A stretch of 56,568 nucleotides of DNA from positions 1 to 56,568 of the forward strand of contig JAURGZ010000007.1 of NCBI GenBank assembly GCA_030833525.1, in the 5' to 3' direction. Of this stretch, positions 43,428 to 51,748 are shown one piece after another; position 1 is the stretch's first letter; every line of letters begins with the position of its first letter. The translations under genes were made by a program, and so were the position numbers. The DNA comes from Bacteroidota bacterium (GTDB lineage: Bacteria; Bacteroidota; Bacteroidia; NS11-12g; UBA955). The notes beneath the pieces are model-generated. The model saw only the letters and a program-made list of their open reading frames with translations. It made no database searches and was not told the DNA's origin.

Positions 43428-44543
43428 TTAGTTCAAAAACTGATCGACAGGAGTATACTCCAATCCAAAAGCGTCGCTTACTCCTTGGTAAACCACTTTT
43501 CCGTTGATGACGTTCAAGCCCAAACGAAGCTCGGCATTGTCAGAGCAAGCCTTTTTCCAGCCCTTGTTGGCCAATTGAATGGCATAGGGGAGAGTGGCAT
43601 TGGTCAAGGCCAAGGTAGAAGTATAGGGAACCGCACCTGGCATGTTGGCCACGCAGTAGTGAATCACACCGTCAACTGTATACACGGGATCAGCGTGCGT
43701 AGTAGGCTTGGAAGTTTCAAAGCAGCCCCCCTGGTCAATGGCCACGTCTACCAATACCGCACCTGGCTTCATGCTGGGAAGCATGGCGCGCGTGATCAGC
43801 TTGGGAGCCTTAGCGCCGGGAATCAATACTCCGCCAATGACCAAATCGGCGGTTTTGATGGCTTCGCGAATGTTGTATTCGTTGCTGTATTGAGTAACCA
43901 CGTTGGCAGGCATGATGTCATCCAACTGGCGCAAACGGGGAATGCTCAAATCCATAATGGTCACTCGAGCTCCCAATCCAGCGGCCATTTTGGCGGCCTG
44001 GGTTCCTACAATGCCACCCCCGAGAACCACAACCTCGGCGGGTTTAACACCGGGTACACCGCCCAACAGAATGCCGCGGCCACCCATGGGTTTTTCCAAG
44101 AATTTGGCACCTTCCTGAATGCTCATGCGCCCAGCCACTTCGCTCATGGGAACAAGCAATGGCAAACTGCGGTCGGCTTTTTCTACGGTTTCGTAGGCCA
44201 AGCACACCGCACCGCTTTCGATCATAGCGTGGGTCAAGGGCTCGTAAGAGGCGAAGTGGAAATAGGTAAATAACAACTGGTCTTTTTTGATCAGCTTGTA
44301 TTCAGATTCAATGGGCTCCTTTACCTTGATGATCATATCAGCGATGCCATACACTTCTTCAATGGTGGGAAGCAACTGAGCGCCTGCTGATTGGTATTCC
44401 TCGTCAGAGAAACCGCTGCCTTCACCGGCGCTGGCTTGTACATAAACGGTGTGGCCGTATTTTTTGAATTCTGCAACGCCTGCGGGAGTCAAAGCAACCC
44501 GGTTTTCGTTGTTCTTAATTTCTTTAGGTACTCCGATGATCAT
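43428..44543 (-). CDS. ald: Alanine dehydrogenase
   Basis: A 371-residue NAD-dependent enzyme interconverting alanine and pyruvate plus ammonia. MIIGVPKEIKNNENRVALTP is the family N-terminus. The substrate/proton-relay histidine is in YFHFASYEPL. VLGGGIVGTQAAKMAAGLGA is the NAD fold, and MPGAVPYTSTLALTNATLPY the C-terminal signature. An N-terminal extension in frame is not used because the family starts at 44543. Box TATCTTTG is 14 bases upstream. Confidence 0.95.
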   Translation of the reverse strand: MIIGVPKEIKNNENRVALTPAGVAEFKKYGHTVYVQASAGEGSGFSDEEYQSAGAQLLPTIEEVYGIADMIIKVKEPIESEYKLIKKDQLLFTYFHFASYEPLTHAMIESGAVCLAYETVEKADRSLPLLVPMSEVAGRMSIQEGAKFLEKPMGGRGILLGGVPGVKPAEVVVLGGGIVGTQAAKMAAGLGARVTIMDLSIPRLRQLDDIMPANVVTQYSNEYNIREAIKTADLVIGGVLIPGAKAPKLITRAMLPSMKPGAVLVDVAIDQGGCFETSKPTTHADPVYTVDGVIHYCVANMPGAVPYTSTLALTNATLPYAIQLANKGWKKACSDNAELRLGLNVINGKVVYQGVSDAFGLEYTPVDQFLN

Positions 44544-44557
44544 GGGAAAAAGTGGGG

Positions 44558-44565
44558 CAAAGATA
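44558..44565 (-). promoter_or_regulatory. TATCTTTG box for the ald-esterase unit
   Basis: TATCTTTG on the minus strand, 14 bases before the ald ATG; leader of about nine bases. Confidence 0.55.
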
Positions 44566-44590
44566 CACGCTTTTTGTACCGAAAGAATAG

Positions 44591-44614
44591 GGGCGATGGC
44601 CGAGGCCATCGCCC
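44591..44614 (-). terminator. Hairpin after the PepC-like gene, probable terminator
   Basis: GGGCGATGGCC and GGCCATCGCCC form an 11-bp inverted repeat with a two-base centre (effective loop larger), ten bases past the peptidase stop. The following minus-strand sequence CTATTCTTT is only partly T-rich, so terminator function is likely but not certain. Confidence 0.6.
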
Positions 44615-44624
44615 TGGGTTTCTC

Positions 44625-45821
44625 TTATAAGCCCAAGTCGCGTTTCAAGGCTTTGCTCAAGGCGTCTTTGTGCACCATGATGCAAATGGTCTTGTAGGCG
44701 AAAAAGGCTTCTGAGGCGTATAAATATCCACCGCAAGCATTGGCTTCGCCCCAGCTGTTTTTGACAACGAAATAGTCACCCGACTGGGCTTCGTGTACCA
44801 AGCCGGTGATGTGCATGCCATGGTCGTCGGTGGTCTCCAGACGATCAAACGCCCCTTGGCGCAACTCGGCGTTGATGGATTTTTCGGGCATGGGAACTTG
44901 GAATGCATTGGAGATGCGTTCGGCCCCAGCGCTGTTGAAATGCTTGGGGTCATCTCCCATCTTTTTCACCATGCTATCGTGGCTGGGAACAATGGCCAAC
45001 CCATCGCGGTAGCTGAAACCTTTTTCGCTCACGTCGGTAGCCCAGGCGATGCTGTATCTGTTTTTCAGGGCTTCTTTGCTGCAGGAAATTAAGGTTTCCA
45101 AGGGAACGTTATACGCCGTTTGCATGGACCAGTTGTCAACCACTTCAATGGCAAAGGGACGGTAATAGGGATGGTGCGTGAAGGAGGTAATGGCCACGTA
45201 ATCGGTCATGTTCAAACCCAAAGATGCCGCGAAACTCTGAGGGGTATAGCTGCGCCCTTGGTACTGAAATTCACGGGGAACATCTCCCAAGTAAGCGTCA
45301 ACAATTCGCTCAACCGCCAAAACCCAGTCGGGGCTAAGGCTGCCGGCGGGTCTTTCGGCAATGGCTTGGACAAAAGCGCTCAGGGCCGCCATCATTTCAG
45401 CATGATTGTGGCGGGTATTGCCATGTTTCAAACCGCTGTAGGCTGATTCGGGAACGATGCCGTATTTCTCTATGATGTAAGGGATGTCGTGAAACTCACC
45501 ACCCTCGTCAAATTGGTGTTTGCCTCCCATGCGCACGTAGGTGATGGCTTTTTCAATGTAGGCACATCGCGCTACGTACATCTCACTCAAATCATGGCTG
45601 CCGTTGCCGGTGCGAATCAACTCGCTTTCCAACATCGACAAGGTGCTGTAACTCCAGCAGGTCCCTGTGCGGCATTGGTCTTTGATGGAGGTTTCTTCCA
45701 AGTTGTAAACCTCGGTGAAAGCATATTGGCTACCGGGTTTGTTGGTCAATGTTTGGGCATGTAGGCTGCTGAAAAACGCCATGAAAGAGGCGCTTATACA
45801 AAGGGTCTTGACAATCTGCAT
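44625..45821 (-). CDS. Exported C1-family cysteine peptidase (PepC/bleomycin-hydrolase-like)
   Basis: A 398-residue papain-fold peptidase with signal peptide (CISASFMAFFSSLHAQ), unlike most PepC proteins, which are cytoplasmic. Active-site Gln49 and Cys55 are in IKDQCRTGTCWSYST, the histidine in DDHGMHITGLV and the asparagine in VKNSWGEANACGGYLY. The aminopeptidase/bleomycin-hydrolase branch is likely from length and the TCWSYST wording. Start at 45821 keeps the signal peptide and lies four bases after a TACATTTG box, so probably leaderless. Confidence 0.88.
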   Translation of the reverse strand: MQIVKTLCISASFMAFFSSLHAQTLTNKPGSQYAFTEVYNLEETSIKDQCRTGTCWSYSTLSMLESELIRTGNGSHDLSEMYVARCAYIEKAITYVRMGGKHQFDEGGEFHDIPYIIEKYGIVPESAYSGLKHGNTRHNHAEMMAALSAFVQAIAERPAGSLSPDWVLAVERIVDAYLGDVPREFQYQGRSYTPQSFAASLGLNMTDYVAITSFTHHPYYRPFAIEVVDNWSMQTAYNVPLETLISCSKEALKNRYSIAWATDVSEKGFSYRDGLAIVPSHDSMVKKMGDDPKHFNSAGAERISNAFQVPMPEKSINAELRQGAFDRLETTDDHGMHITGLVHEAQSGDYFVVKNSWGEANACGGYLYASEAFFAYKTICIMVHKDALSKALKRDLGL

Positions 45822-45825
45822 GTTG

Positions 45826-45833
45826 CAAATGTA
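45826..45833 (-). promoter_or_regulatory. TACATTTG box for the PepC-like gene, leaderless spacing
   Basis: TACATTTG on the minus strand, four bases before the ATG at 45821. Confidence 0.55.
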
Positions 45834-45838
45834 ACCGA

Positions 45839-46813
45839 TTATTTAAACGGTCGTCGCAAGGTATAGGGGGGAGATTGGTAGATCCAACGCTGGTACAATC
45901 GGGTCAGAAAGCGAAGCCAGGGATATTTGACAAAAACCAAGAATTGGTTGTCTATCGCCTCAGCGCCCATGCTGCTTTTGATTTCAGTTGCGGTTCTTCC
46001 CATATACAAGCGCTGAGCACCCGAGGCCACAGCACTGTCAATCAGATCCAAGAAAATGCGTTGGTACAGGGGTTGACTTTCAGCCACGGTTGGATCTAAG
46101 CCCATGTGCATGGCATGCCATTCGCTGCCTTCAATTACATAGCTGACAAAGCCCACCAAATTTTGGTTGAGGTAGTAACCTCTTACCTTGAAATCGTCTT
46201 TTAAGATTCGGTGGTATTGCCATAGCAATTCATTCAAATTGCCTGTCATAGCGACGGTTCGCTCAGACAGGGTGCGCTGCAAAAAAAGCCCGCATGTTGA
46301 TAGCCATTCAGCAGTCGGCAAGTCTTGCAATTCGCGCCATTCCAAATCAGGGGTGCTTTTGAGGACTTTTTGGTTGCGAACCCGGTATTTGGAACTCATG
46401 GCTTGCAATGCATCACCCAAGTTGTTCCATTCGGGTCTAACCTTGAAGACCATGTAGGGTTCTGCTACAAATGAAACAGCATCTCGATAGGGCAGGTGAT
46501 TTTTGACGTTGACAACCAAAGCCCCGCAAGCACTGGCGCTTTTCTCAAATTGCTTCATGCCATTGATTGGCGACAATTCGGGCCACAACAGACCCGGTAC
46601 GCAGGTGTTTCCGACCACTCGAATGAACCCTTTCTTGAAAAAGAAATTCACGGCTGAAAGCCAAATGCGGGCAATGTATTTACCGGTGGGGCGGCTCAGT
46701 TCCAAGTAGCTGATGGGTAAGCGGCTGGATTCATGGTCCAAACTACCTGCAAAATTGGGCAGGGACTCCCAGAGCATGGAGAGGTTCTTAGATGAACGAG
46801 AGTCTGCCGGCAT
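45839..46813 (-). CDS. GNAT/FemAB-like acyltransferase-fold protein
   Basis: A 324-residue soluble protein. The middle and C-terminal parts (MVFKVRPEWNNLGDALQAMS, NQNLVGFVSYVIEGSEWHAM and PLYQRIFLDLIDSAVASGAQ) follow the pattern of the FemAB-like GNAT domains (Acetyltransf_6 type) used to add amino acids or acyl groups to envelope precursors. No experimental substrate can be inferred. It stands alone between the PepC-like gene and a divergent M49-like peptidase. A GATCTTTG (one mismatch to TAnnTTTG) lies seven bases before its ATG. Confidence 0.65.
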   Translation of the reverse strand: MPADSRSSKNLSMLWESLPNFAGSLDHESSRLPISYLELSRPTGKYIARIWLSAVNFFFKKGFIRVVGNTCVPGLLWPELSPINGMKQFEKSASACGALVVNVKNHLPYRDAVSFVAEPYMVFKVRPEWNNLGDALQAMSSKYRVRNQKVLKSTPDLEWRELQDLPTAEWLSTCGLFLQRTLSERTVAMTGNLNELLWQYHRILKDDFKVRGYYLNQNLVGFVSYVIEGSEWHAMHMGLDPTVAESQPLYQRIFLDLIDSAVASGAQRLYMGRTATEIKSSMGAEAIDNQFLVFVKYPWLRFLTRLYQRWIYQSPPYTLRRPFK

Positions 46814-46921
46814 AAAGGCTCAAAGATCGACTTGGGTTTGGCCTTACGCAAGTATTTGTCGTTTAATAGCGCTTGTTGCACGATTATTGCAAGAAGAGGG
46901 GGCAGGCAAATCCATTGCCCT

Positions 46922-46929
46922 TATTTTTG
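46922..46929 (+). promoter_or_regulatory. TATTTTTG box for the M49-like/CTP operon
   Basis: TATTTTTG, 24 bases before the ATG at 46954. This gives a normal leader of about 19 bases, unlike the leaderless sites. Confidence 0.6.
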
Positions 46930-46953
46930 TGATTCGTCGATTTTAAAAATACC

Positions 46954-48879
46954 ATGAAAAAATTCGTTCTAGTTGGATGCATGATTTCAGTTTTGGGAAG
47001 CTTAGCCGCCCAAAAGCCCAAGTCTGATTATCCCATTGCCCAACGATTGGCTTCCTACAAATCCTTCACCCTGACCACTGATACCTTGGCCTTGACAGCG
47101 GCTGAAAAAACCTGTCTGGTGCATTTGATCAAAGCGGCTGAGCAGGCTGATCGGATCTTTTGGAAACAAACCTACATGGACAAGGAAAAGGCCTTGGGAG
47201 GGATCAAGAACGATACATTGAAGCGTTTCATGGAACTCAATTATGGACCCTGGGATCGCTTGAATAACAACGAATCGTTTGTCAAAGGGGTAGGAGAAAA
47301 GCCTTTAGGGGTGAACTTTTATCCGCCGGTGTTTGACCCCAGTACGGTTGACAGCATCTTTTACCCTGAGCTGTTCAGCCCCTACACGGTGGTTCGCCCT
47401 TTCAATCCCCAAATGCCCAAGGGCGAAGGTCAAGATGGCCCCAAAGAGCCCAAGAAGCCTGAGGGTCAAGAACCTGGAAATGGCGATATGATGCCTCCCG
47501 ACTTTCAATTGCAGGGTGCGGCTGGTGCAGGTTTCGATTTGCAACCCATTCCCAGCAAGTCAGGTACGGCCTCCATGGCGACTCAACGGTTTGGAACGGT
47601 TTACCAAAAGGAAGTGTTTAAGATGGTTGACGAAATGAACCGCGCGGCTGAGGCTATTCAGGAGGAAGACCCAAATTTCGCCATGTATTTGCGCGAACGT
47701 GCGGGTGCCATGATGAGCGACGACTACATTCACAGCGATGTTCGCTGGTTGGAACAGCGGTCCCATCTGGACATCATCATTGGCCCCATCGAGAATTATG
47801 AAGACAAGTTGTACGGGGCCAAAACCTCGTACGAAGCTTATGTGCTCATTCGCGATTTGGAATGGGGTAAAAAGTTGGACAAGTTCGTGGCCATGCTGCC
47901 TGAATTGCAGGCCGGTATCCCTGTAGAGGCTGCTTATAAGCCCGCCATCGCATCTGCCCCCGAGCCCAAATTTGACGAAATGGGCAACCCCATGCCGGTT
48001 GAGGATTTGGGGCCCATTGAAAAGCCAGGGTTTCCTCCCATTCCTCGTCCAGCCGCTCCCATGAGTCAATTGGCCGTATTTGATGTGGTGTATTACGGTG
48101 GCGATTGCAATGCAGGCAGTAAAACCATCGCAGTGAATCTGCCCAATGACGAAACCTTGCAAACCTATTTTGGTACCCGTCGCTCCCAATTGAAAAATGC
48201 CATGCAAGCCAAGTTTGACAACATGGTGGTGCCCATTTCCAAGGAGCTGATCAACCCCAAACAGCGCAAATACATCGATTTCAATGGCTTCTTCTCAAAC
48301 GTTATGTTCCACGAGGTTGCCCACGGTTTGGGGGTGAAGAATTTGGTGACCGATAGCAGCATTACGTGCCGCGAGGCTTTGGGTGCCAATTACAGCGCCA
48401 TTGAGGAGTGCAAAGCCGATGTGTTGGGCTTGTACATGGTCACCCAATTGTGGGATAAAAAAGAACTCGAGGGCAGCCTTGAGAATTACTACATAACCTT
48501 CGTGGCTTCCGTGTTTCGCTCGGTGAGATTCGGTGCGGCTTCTGCCCACGGCAAAGCCAATATGATCACCTTCAATACCTTGATGAAGGCCGGCGCAGTG
48601 ACCCGTGACGACAAAGGTTTTTACACGGTAAATATGCAGGCCATGCGCAAAGCCATAGACGCCTTGGCTGCTGAATTGCTTCGCTTGCAAGGCGACGGCA
48701 ACGCCGCTGGAGTGGAGGCTATGTTGTCGGGTCGTGCTCAGGTGGGAACTTCCTTGCAACAAGATTTGGCTCGTTTGGAGAAGGCGAACATTCCCGTTGA
48801 CTTGGTCTTTGATCAAGGCATCGAGACCTTGGGCCTCGGACATTACTACCAAGAGTCCAACATGCAACAACGCCCCTAA
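46954..48879 (+). CDS. Exported M49-like zinc peptidase (dipeptidyl-peptidase III family)
   Basis: A 641-residue metallopeptidase with signal peptide (LVGCMISVLGSLAAQ). Zinc-binding FHEVAHGLG (HExxH, five residues) and EECKADVLGLY (EEC-x-AD) are the two DPP III motifs. In most M49 enzymes the first motif has six residues (HExxxH); a pentapeptide form has been described for Caldithrix. A proline-rich, low-complexity segment (about residues 150-200) and a second one near 345-370 interrupt the fold. It starts after a normal leader and is followed two bases later by the C-terminal processing peptidase. Confidence 0.8.
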   Translation: MKKFVLVGCMISVLGSLAAQKPKSDYPIAQRLASYKSFTLTTDTLALTAAEKTCLVHLIKAAEQADRIFWKQTYMDKEKALGGIKNDTLKRFMELNYGPWDRLNNNESFVKGVGEKPLGVNFYPPVFDPSTVDSIFYPELFSPYTVVRPFNPQMPKGEGQDGPKEPKKPEGQEPGNGDMMPPDFQLQGAAGAGFDLQPIPSKSGTASMATQRFGTVYQKEVFKMVDEMNRAAEAIQEEDPNFAMYLRERAGAMMSDDYIHSDVRWLEQRSHLDIIIGPIENYEDKLYGAKTSYEAYVLIRDLEWGKKLDKFVAMLPELQAGIPVEAAYKPAIASAPEPKFDEMGNPMPVEDLGPIEKPGFPPIPRPAAPMSQLAVFDVVYYGGDCNAGSKTIAVNLPNDETLQTYFGTRRSQLKNAMQAKFDNMVVPISKELINPKQRKYIDFNGFFSNVMFHEVAHGLGVKNLVTDSSITCREALGANYSAIEECKADVLGLYMVTQLWDKKELEGSLENYYITFVASVFRSVRFGAASAHGKANMITFNTLMKAGAVTRDDKGFYTVNMQAMRKAIDALAAELLRLQGDGNAAGVEAMLSGRAQVGTSLQQDLARLEKANIPVDLVFDQGIETLGLGHYYQESNMQQRP

Positions 48880-48881
48880 AC

Positions 48882-51029
48882 ATGCGCCTGAATCGTTTTT
48901 TGGTAATCAGCGCTGCGACCGGAATGGTCAGCGTGTTGGCCTTTTGCGGAAACAGCCGCCTTCAGAGCAGCGATTCCTTGCTGTCCAATTTGACCCAGAC
49001 CTTGGAGCGGGAACATTACCATGCTCCTGAAATCAACGATGAGTTTTCTCAAAATGCCTACCGGGCCGTGTTGGAAAACCTCGACCGAGACAAGCAATTT
49101 TACACCGCTGACGATATCAAGGCCTTGAGCATACACGAGAAGGCCATTGATGACCAAGTTCGCATGGGTTCTTTTGCGTTTTTTGATTCAGCTTGGAGCC
49201 GTCTTCAAATGCGGTTGAACGAAATCGAGCCTTGGGTAGATGCCTCTCTGGTGGCCCCCTTGGATTACCAAACCAAAGCCACTTGGGTTGAGTATGAGAA
49301 GGTGCCCGAATACTGCAAAGGTTCACCGGCCCTGCACAAGCAATGGGACCAGTGGTTGCAGTTTCAAACCGTCGACCGTCTCTACCGCAAAATGGAGGCG
49401 CAAAAGGGGATCAAACCGGTAGAAGAAGACCCCGAGTTGGAGGGCGAAGAACCCGCTGCAGAATCGGCCCTGGAAAAAGCCGATAAGGTCCTGCCTTATG
49501 ACACCTTGGAGCTGAAAGCGCGCAACGAAACTGCCAAGTTTGTTCACGATTGGTTCAAACGCTGGAGGGCCATGGATCGCAAAGATCAAGTGAGCTTTTA
49601 CCTGAATAGCCTTTGCCAGGTGTATGATCCGCATACCAATTACTATGCGCCCGAAGACAAAGAGAACTTCGACATTTCCATGACGGGTAAGTTGGAGGGC
49701 ATTGGCGCTACGCTGAGTGAGCGCGACGGATACGTCAAAGTGGAGCGCATTGTGCCAGGCTCTGCCTCTTACAAGCAAGGCGACTTGAAGGCCGGTGATC
49801 TCATTTTGAAGGTGGCTCAAGGCAAAGAAGAAGCCGTTGACATTGTGGGAATGAAGCTCGATGAAGCCATCAAGTTGATTCGAGGAAAGAAGGGCACAGA
49901 AGTGCGCTTGACAGTGAAGAAACCCGACGGTTTGATCCAGGAAATTCCCATCATTCGCGAGGTTGTGGTGATCGAAGAGAGCTATGCCCGCAGTTTGCTG
50001 TTTCAATACGGTGAACACAAATTGGGTTTGATACAATTGCCCAGTTTTTATGCTGATTTTTCAGCCCGTGGACGAGGCCGCAATTGCACAGGTGACGTGC
50101 GTGCTGAAATTCAAAAGTTGCAGCAAGCGGGAGCCGAAGGCATTGTCTTGGATTTGCGCAACAACGGGGGCGGAAGCTTGGCCGATGCCATCGAAATGAG
50201 CGGTTTGTTCATTCCCTCAGGACCCATAGTTCAAGTGCGCTTTCCCAACGGTCAGGTGCAGCAAGCCGCTGATCCAGACCCAACAGTATTGTACAACGAG
50301 CCTCTGGTTATTTTGACCAATACCTACAGCGCCTCAGCTTCTGAAATCTTAGCGGCAGCCCTGCAAGATTACGGGCGTGCCATCGTGGTAGGGAGCAAGA
50401 GTACCTTCGGCAAAGGAACGGTACAGACCTTCATTCCTTTGGAAGGTGCCGGCGATGCCGTTTTCCCTGACGGATACGGGCAGGTCAAGGTGACCATTCA
50501 GAAATTTTACCGCATCAACGGGGGGACTACTCAGTTGGTGGGTGTCATTCCCGATGTAATACTGCCTGATTTGTACGACGAAGTAGAGCGCGGGGAAAAG
50601 GAGATGGATTTTCACATGGAGTACGATAAAATTCGCCCAGCGGCTTACCGTGCTTATTCGGGAAGCCATGTGGCGGGTCGAAATGCCGCCATTGAAAATG
50701 CCAAACAGCGCATCGCTTCGGGCGATTATTATGCCTTGATTCGCGACCGCAGCAAGCAATTGGGGGCACAACGCCTGCAATACGAATATCCCTTGAATTT
50801 GGACCGCTATTCAGCCCTGCAGAACGATTGGCAGGTGCAAGCCAAAAAGGTCAGCGATTACCCCTATTCTTCGGTCGTTGATACTCTGTTTGCGCTTCCC
50901 GTTGATTTGGCCAGTGCCGAAGGGGACGAAGCCAAACTCGCGCTGAAAACCGATTGGATCAAGCGTTATAAGAAGGACGTAGGCATTGACGAAGCCGCTC
51001 AAATTCTGAGCGACTGGTTGAGCCAATGA
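48882..51029 (+). CDS. Tail-specific (C-terminal processing) protease
   Basis: A 715-residue periplasmic serine protease with a hydrophobic N-terminal signal (MVSVLAFCGNS region, possibly lipidated at the Cys). The Tsp/Prc order is an N-terminal helical domain, then DPHTNYYAPEDKENF, then a PDZ domain (GIGATLSERDGYVKVERI, KAGDLILKVA). The protease domain has the nucleophile Ser in NTYSASASEILAAAL and catalytic Lys in STFGKGTVQTF. A DUF3340-like C-terminal domain follows. It cleaves hydrophobic C-terminal tails of envelope proteins. Starts two bases after the M49-like gene; converges with ccmB. Confidence 0.92.
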   Translation: MRLNRFLVISAATGMVSVLAFCGNSRLQSSDSLLSNLTQTLEREHYHAPEINDEFSQNAYRAVLENLDRDKQFYTADDIKALSIHEKAIDDQVRMGSFAFFDSAWSRLQMRLNEIEPWVDASLVAPLDYQTKATWVEYEKVPEYCKGSPALHKQWDQWLQFQTVDRLYRKMEAQKGIKPVEEDPELEGEEPAAESALEKADKVLPYDTLELKARNETAKFVHDWFKRWRAMDRKDQVSFYLNSLCQVYDPHTNYYAPEDKENFDISMTGKLEGIGATLSERDGYVKVERIVPGSASYKQGDLKAGDLILKVAQGKEEAVDIVGMKLDEAIKLIRGKKGTEVRLTVKKPDGLIQEIPIIREVVVIEESYARSLLFQYGEHKLGLIQLPSFYADFSARGRGRNCTGDVRAEIQKLQQAGAEGIVLDLRNNGGGSLADAIEMSGLFIPSGPIVQVRFPNGQVQQAADPDPTVLYNEPLVILTNTYSASASEILAAALQDYGRAIVVGSKSTFGKGTVQTFIPLEGAGDAVFPDGYGQVKVTIQKFYRINGGTTQLVGVIPDVILPDLYDEVERGEKEMDFHMEYDKIRPAAYRAYSGSHVAGRNAAIENAKQRIASGDYYALIRDRSKQLGAQRLQYEYPLNLDRYSALQNDWQVQAKKVSDYPYSSVVDTLFALPVDLASAEGDEAKLALKTDWIKRYKKDVGIDEAAQILSDWLSQ

Positions 51030-51689
51030 TCAATCTTTCCAGAGGTAGGGGAACAACACTCCGGCCATGACCAGGATTAAAAAGTCCAGGCTCCCTATGA
51101 GAGCCAGGTCTTTGTATGCGCTGCTGACCAAGATGGGATTGAGGCATTTGGCTGAAGCACCCATGCCAACCAGCAACAAGGGCATGAGCAGAGGTAGGCT
51201 TAATACAGGAGCCAAAAAGGCCGATTGATTGGCTTTTGTGGCCAATGCGCCGATCCAGGTGAAGATGCTTGCGATGCCGCCGGCTACACCCATGATCAAC
51301 CAAGCGTACAGGCCAAGATGTTGAATGGGCATGCCCATGAGCGCCCCGAAAGCGAGAAAATTCAAGAGTCCAAAGGTCAACATGGAAATCCAGGCATAGG
51401 CCATTTTCGACCAGAGCAATTCGGCGGGATAAGCCAATTGGTTCCAGTAAATCCAGCGCCCTTTGCTCAGCCCTAAGAAATTTTTACTGATGGCCTGCAA
51501 GGTGCAAAACAACAGGGTGATCCAAAATAAGCTGTTCCATGTTTTGCCGTGAATGTCGGGTTGAGACAGGTAACTCAGCATGGCCATGGTCACCAGTTGC
51601 AAGGCCGCTGCCGCCAAAACGGCGGGTTTGCGCATGTCCAAGCTCCACTCGGCACGTAACAATTGGGCGACAACTCGAATTCTGAGCAT
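51030..51689 (-). CDS. ccmB: Heme exporter/cytochrome c maturation permease CcmB
   Basis: A 219-residue membrane protein with about six helices. The amphipathic start RVVAQLLRAEWSLDMRKP, the segment SKNFLGLSKGRWIYW, and the helices LAPVLSLPLLMPLLLVGM and DFLILVMAGVLFPYLW fit CcmB, the permease subunit of the heme/cytochrome c maturation ABC transporter. CcmA (the ATPase) and CcmC are not adjacent. The ATG at 51689 is used. It is divergent from accC across a palindromic promoter region. Confidence 0.85.
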   Translation of the reverse strand: MLRIRVVAQLLRAEWSLDMRKPAVLAAAALQLVTMAMLSYLSQPDIHGKTWNSLFWITLLFCTLQAISKNFLGLSKGRWIYWNQLAYPAELLWSKMAYAWISMLTFGLLNFLAFGALMGMPIQHLGLYAWLIMGVAGGIASIFTWIGALATKANQSAFLAPVLSLPLLMPLLLVGMGASAKCLNPILVSSAYKDLALIGSLDFLILVMAGVLFPYLWKD

Positions 51690-51695
51690 AGGACT

Positions 51696-51711
51696 TACCT
51701 TCGCGAAGGTA
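51696..51711. promoter_or_regulatory. Palindromic pair of TACCTTCG promoter boxes between ccmB and accC
   Basis: TACCTTCG (51696-51703) is directly followed by its complement CGAAGGTA (51704-51711), a perfect 16-bp palindrome. Each half is a TAnnTTCG box: the left one reads towards accC (ATG 51749, leader about 40 bases), the right one towards ccmB (ATG 51689, leader about nine bases). A TTG on the minus strand (51735-51733) lies 21 bases upstream of the ccmB box, as for a -33 element. The two predicted start sites overlap, so the promoters can hardly be used at the same time. Confidence 0.5.
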
Positions 51712-51748
51712 TTGGTGAAAGACAGGCTTTCCCAATTTCTCAAAAACC

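Noticed and set aside
43365-44273. 302-codon open frame on the plus strand
   Set aside because: It lies over ald on the other strand, has no recognisable motif and reads like the complement of a conserved enzyme. ald is complete with all family motifs.
48295-48870. 191-codon open frame on the minus strand
   Set aside because: Antisense to the M49-like peptidase, which has clear zinc motifs.
49323-50036. 237-codon open frame on the minus strand
   Set aside because: Antisense to the tail-specific protease; no signal, motif or promoter box.
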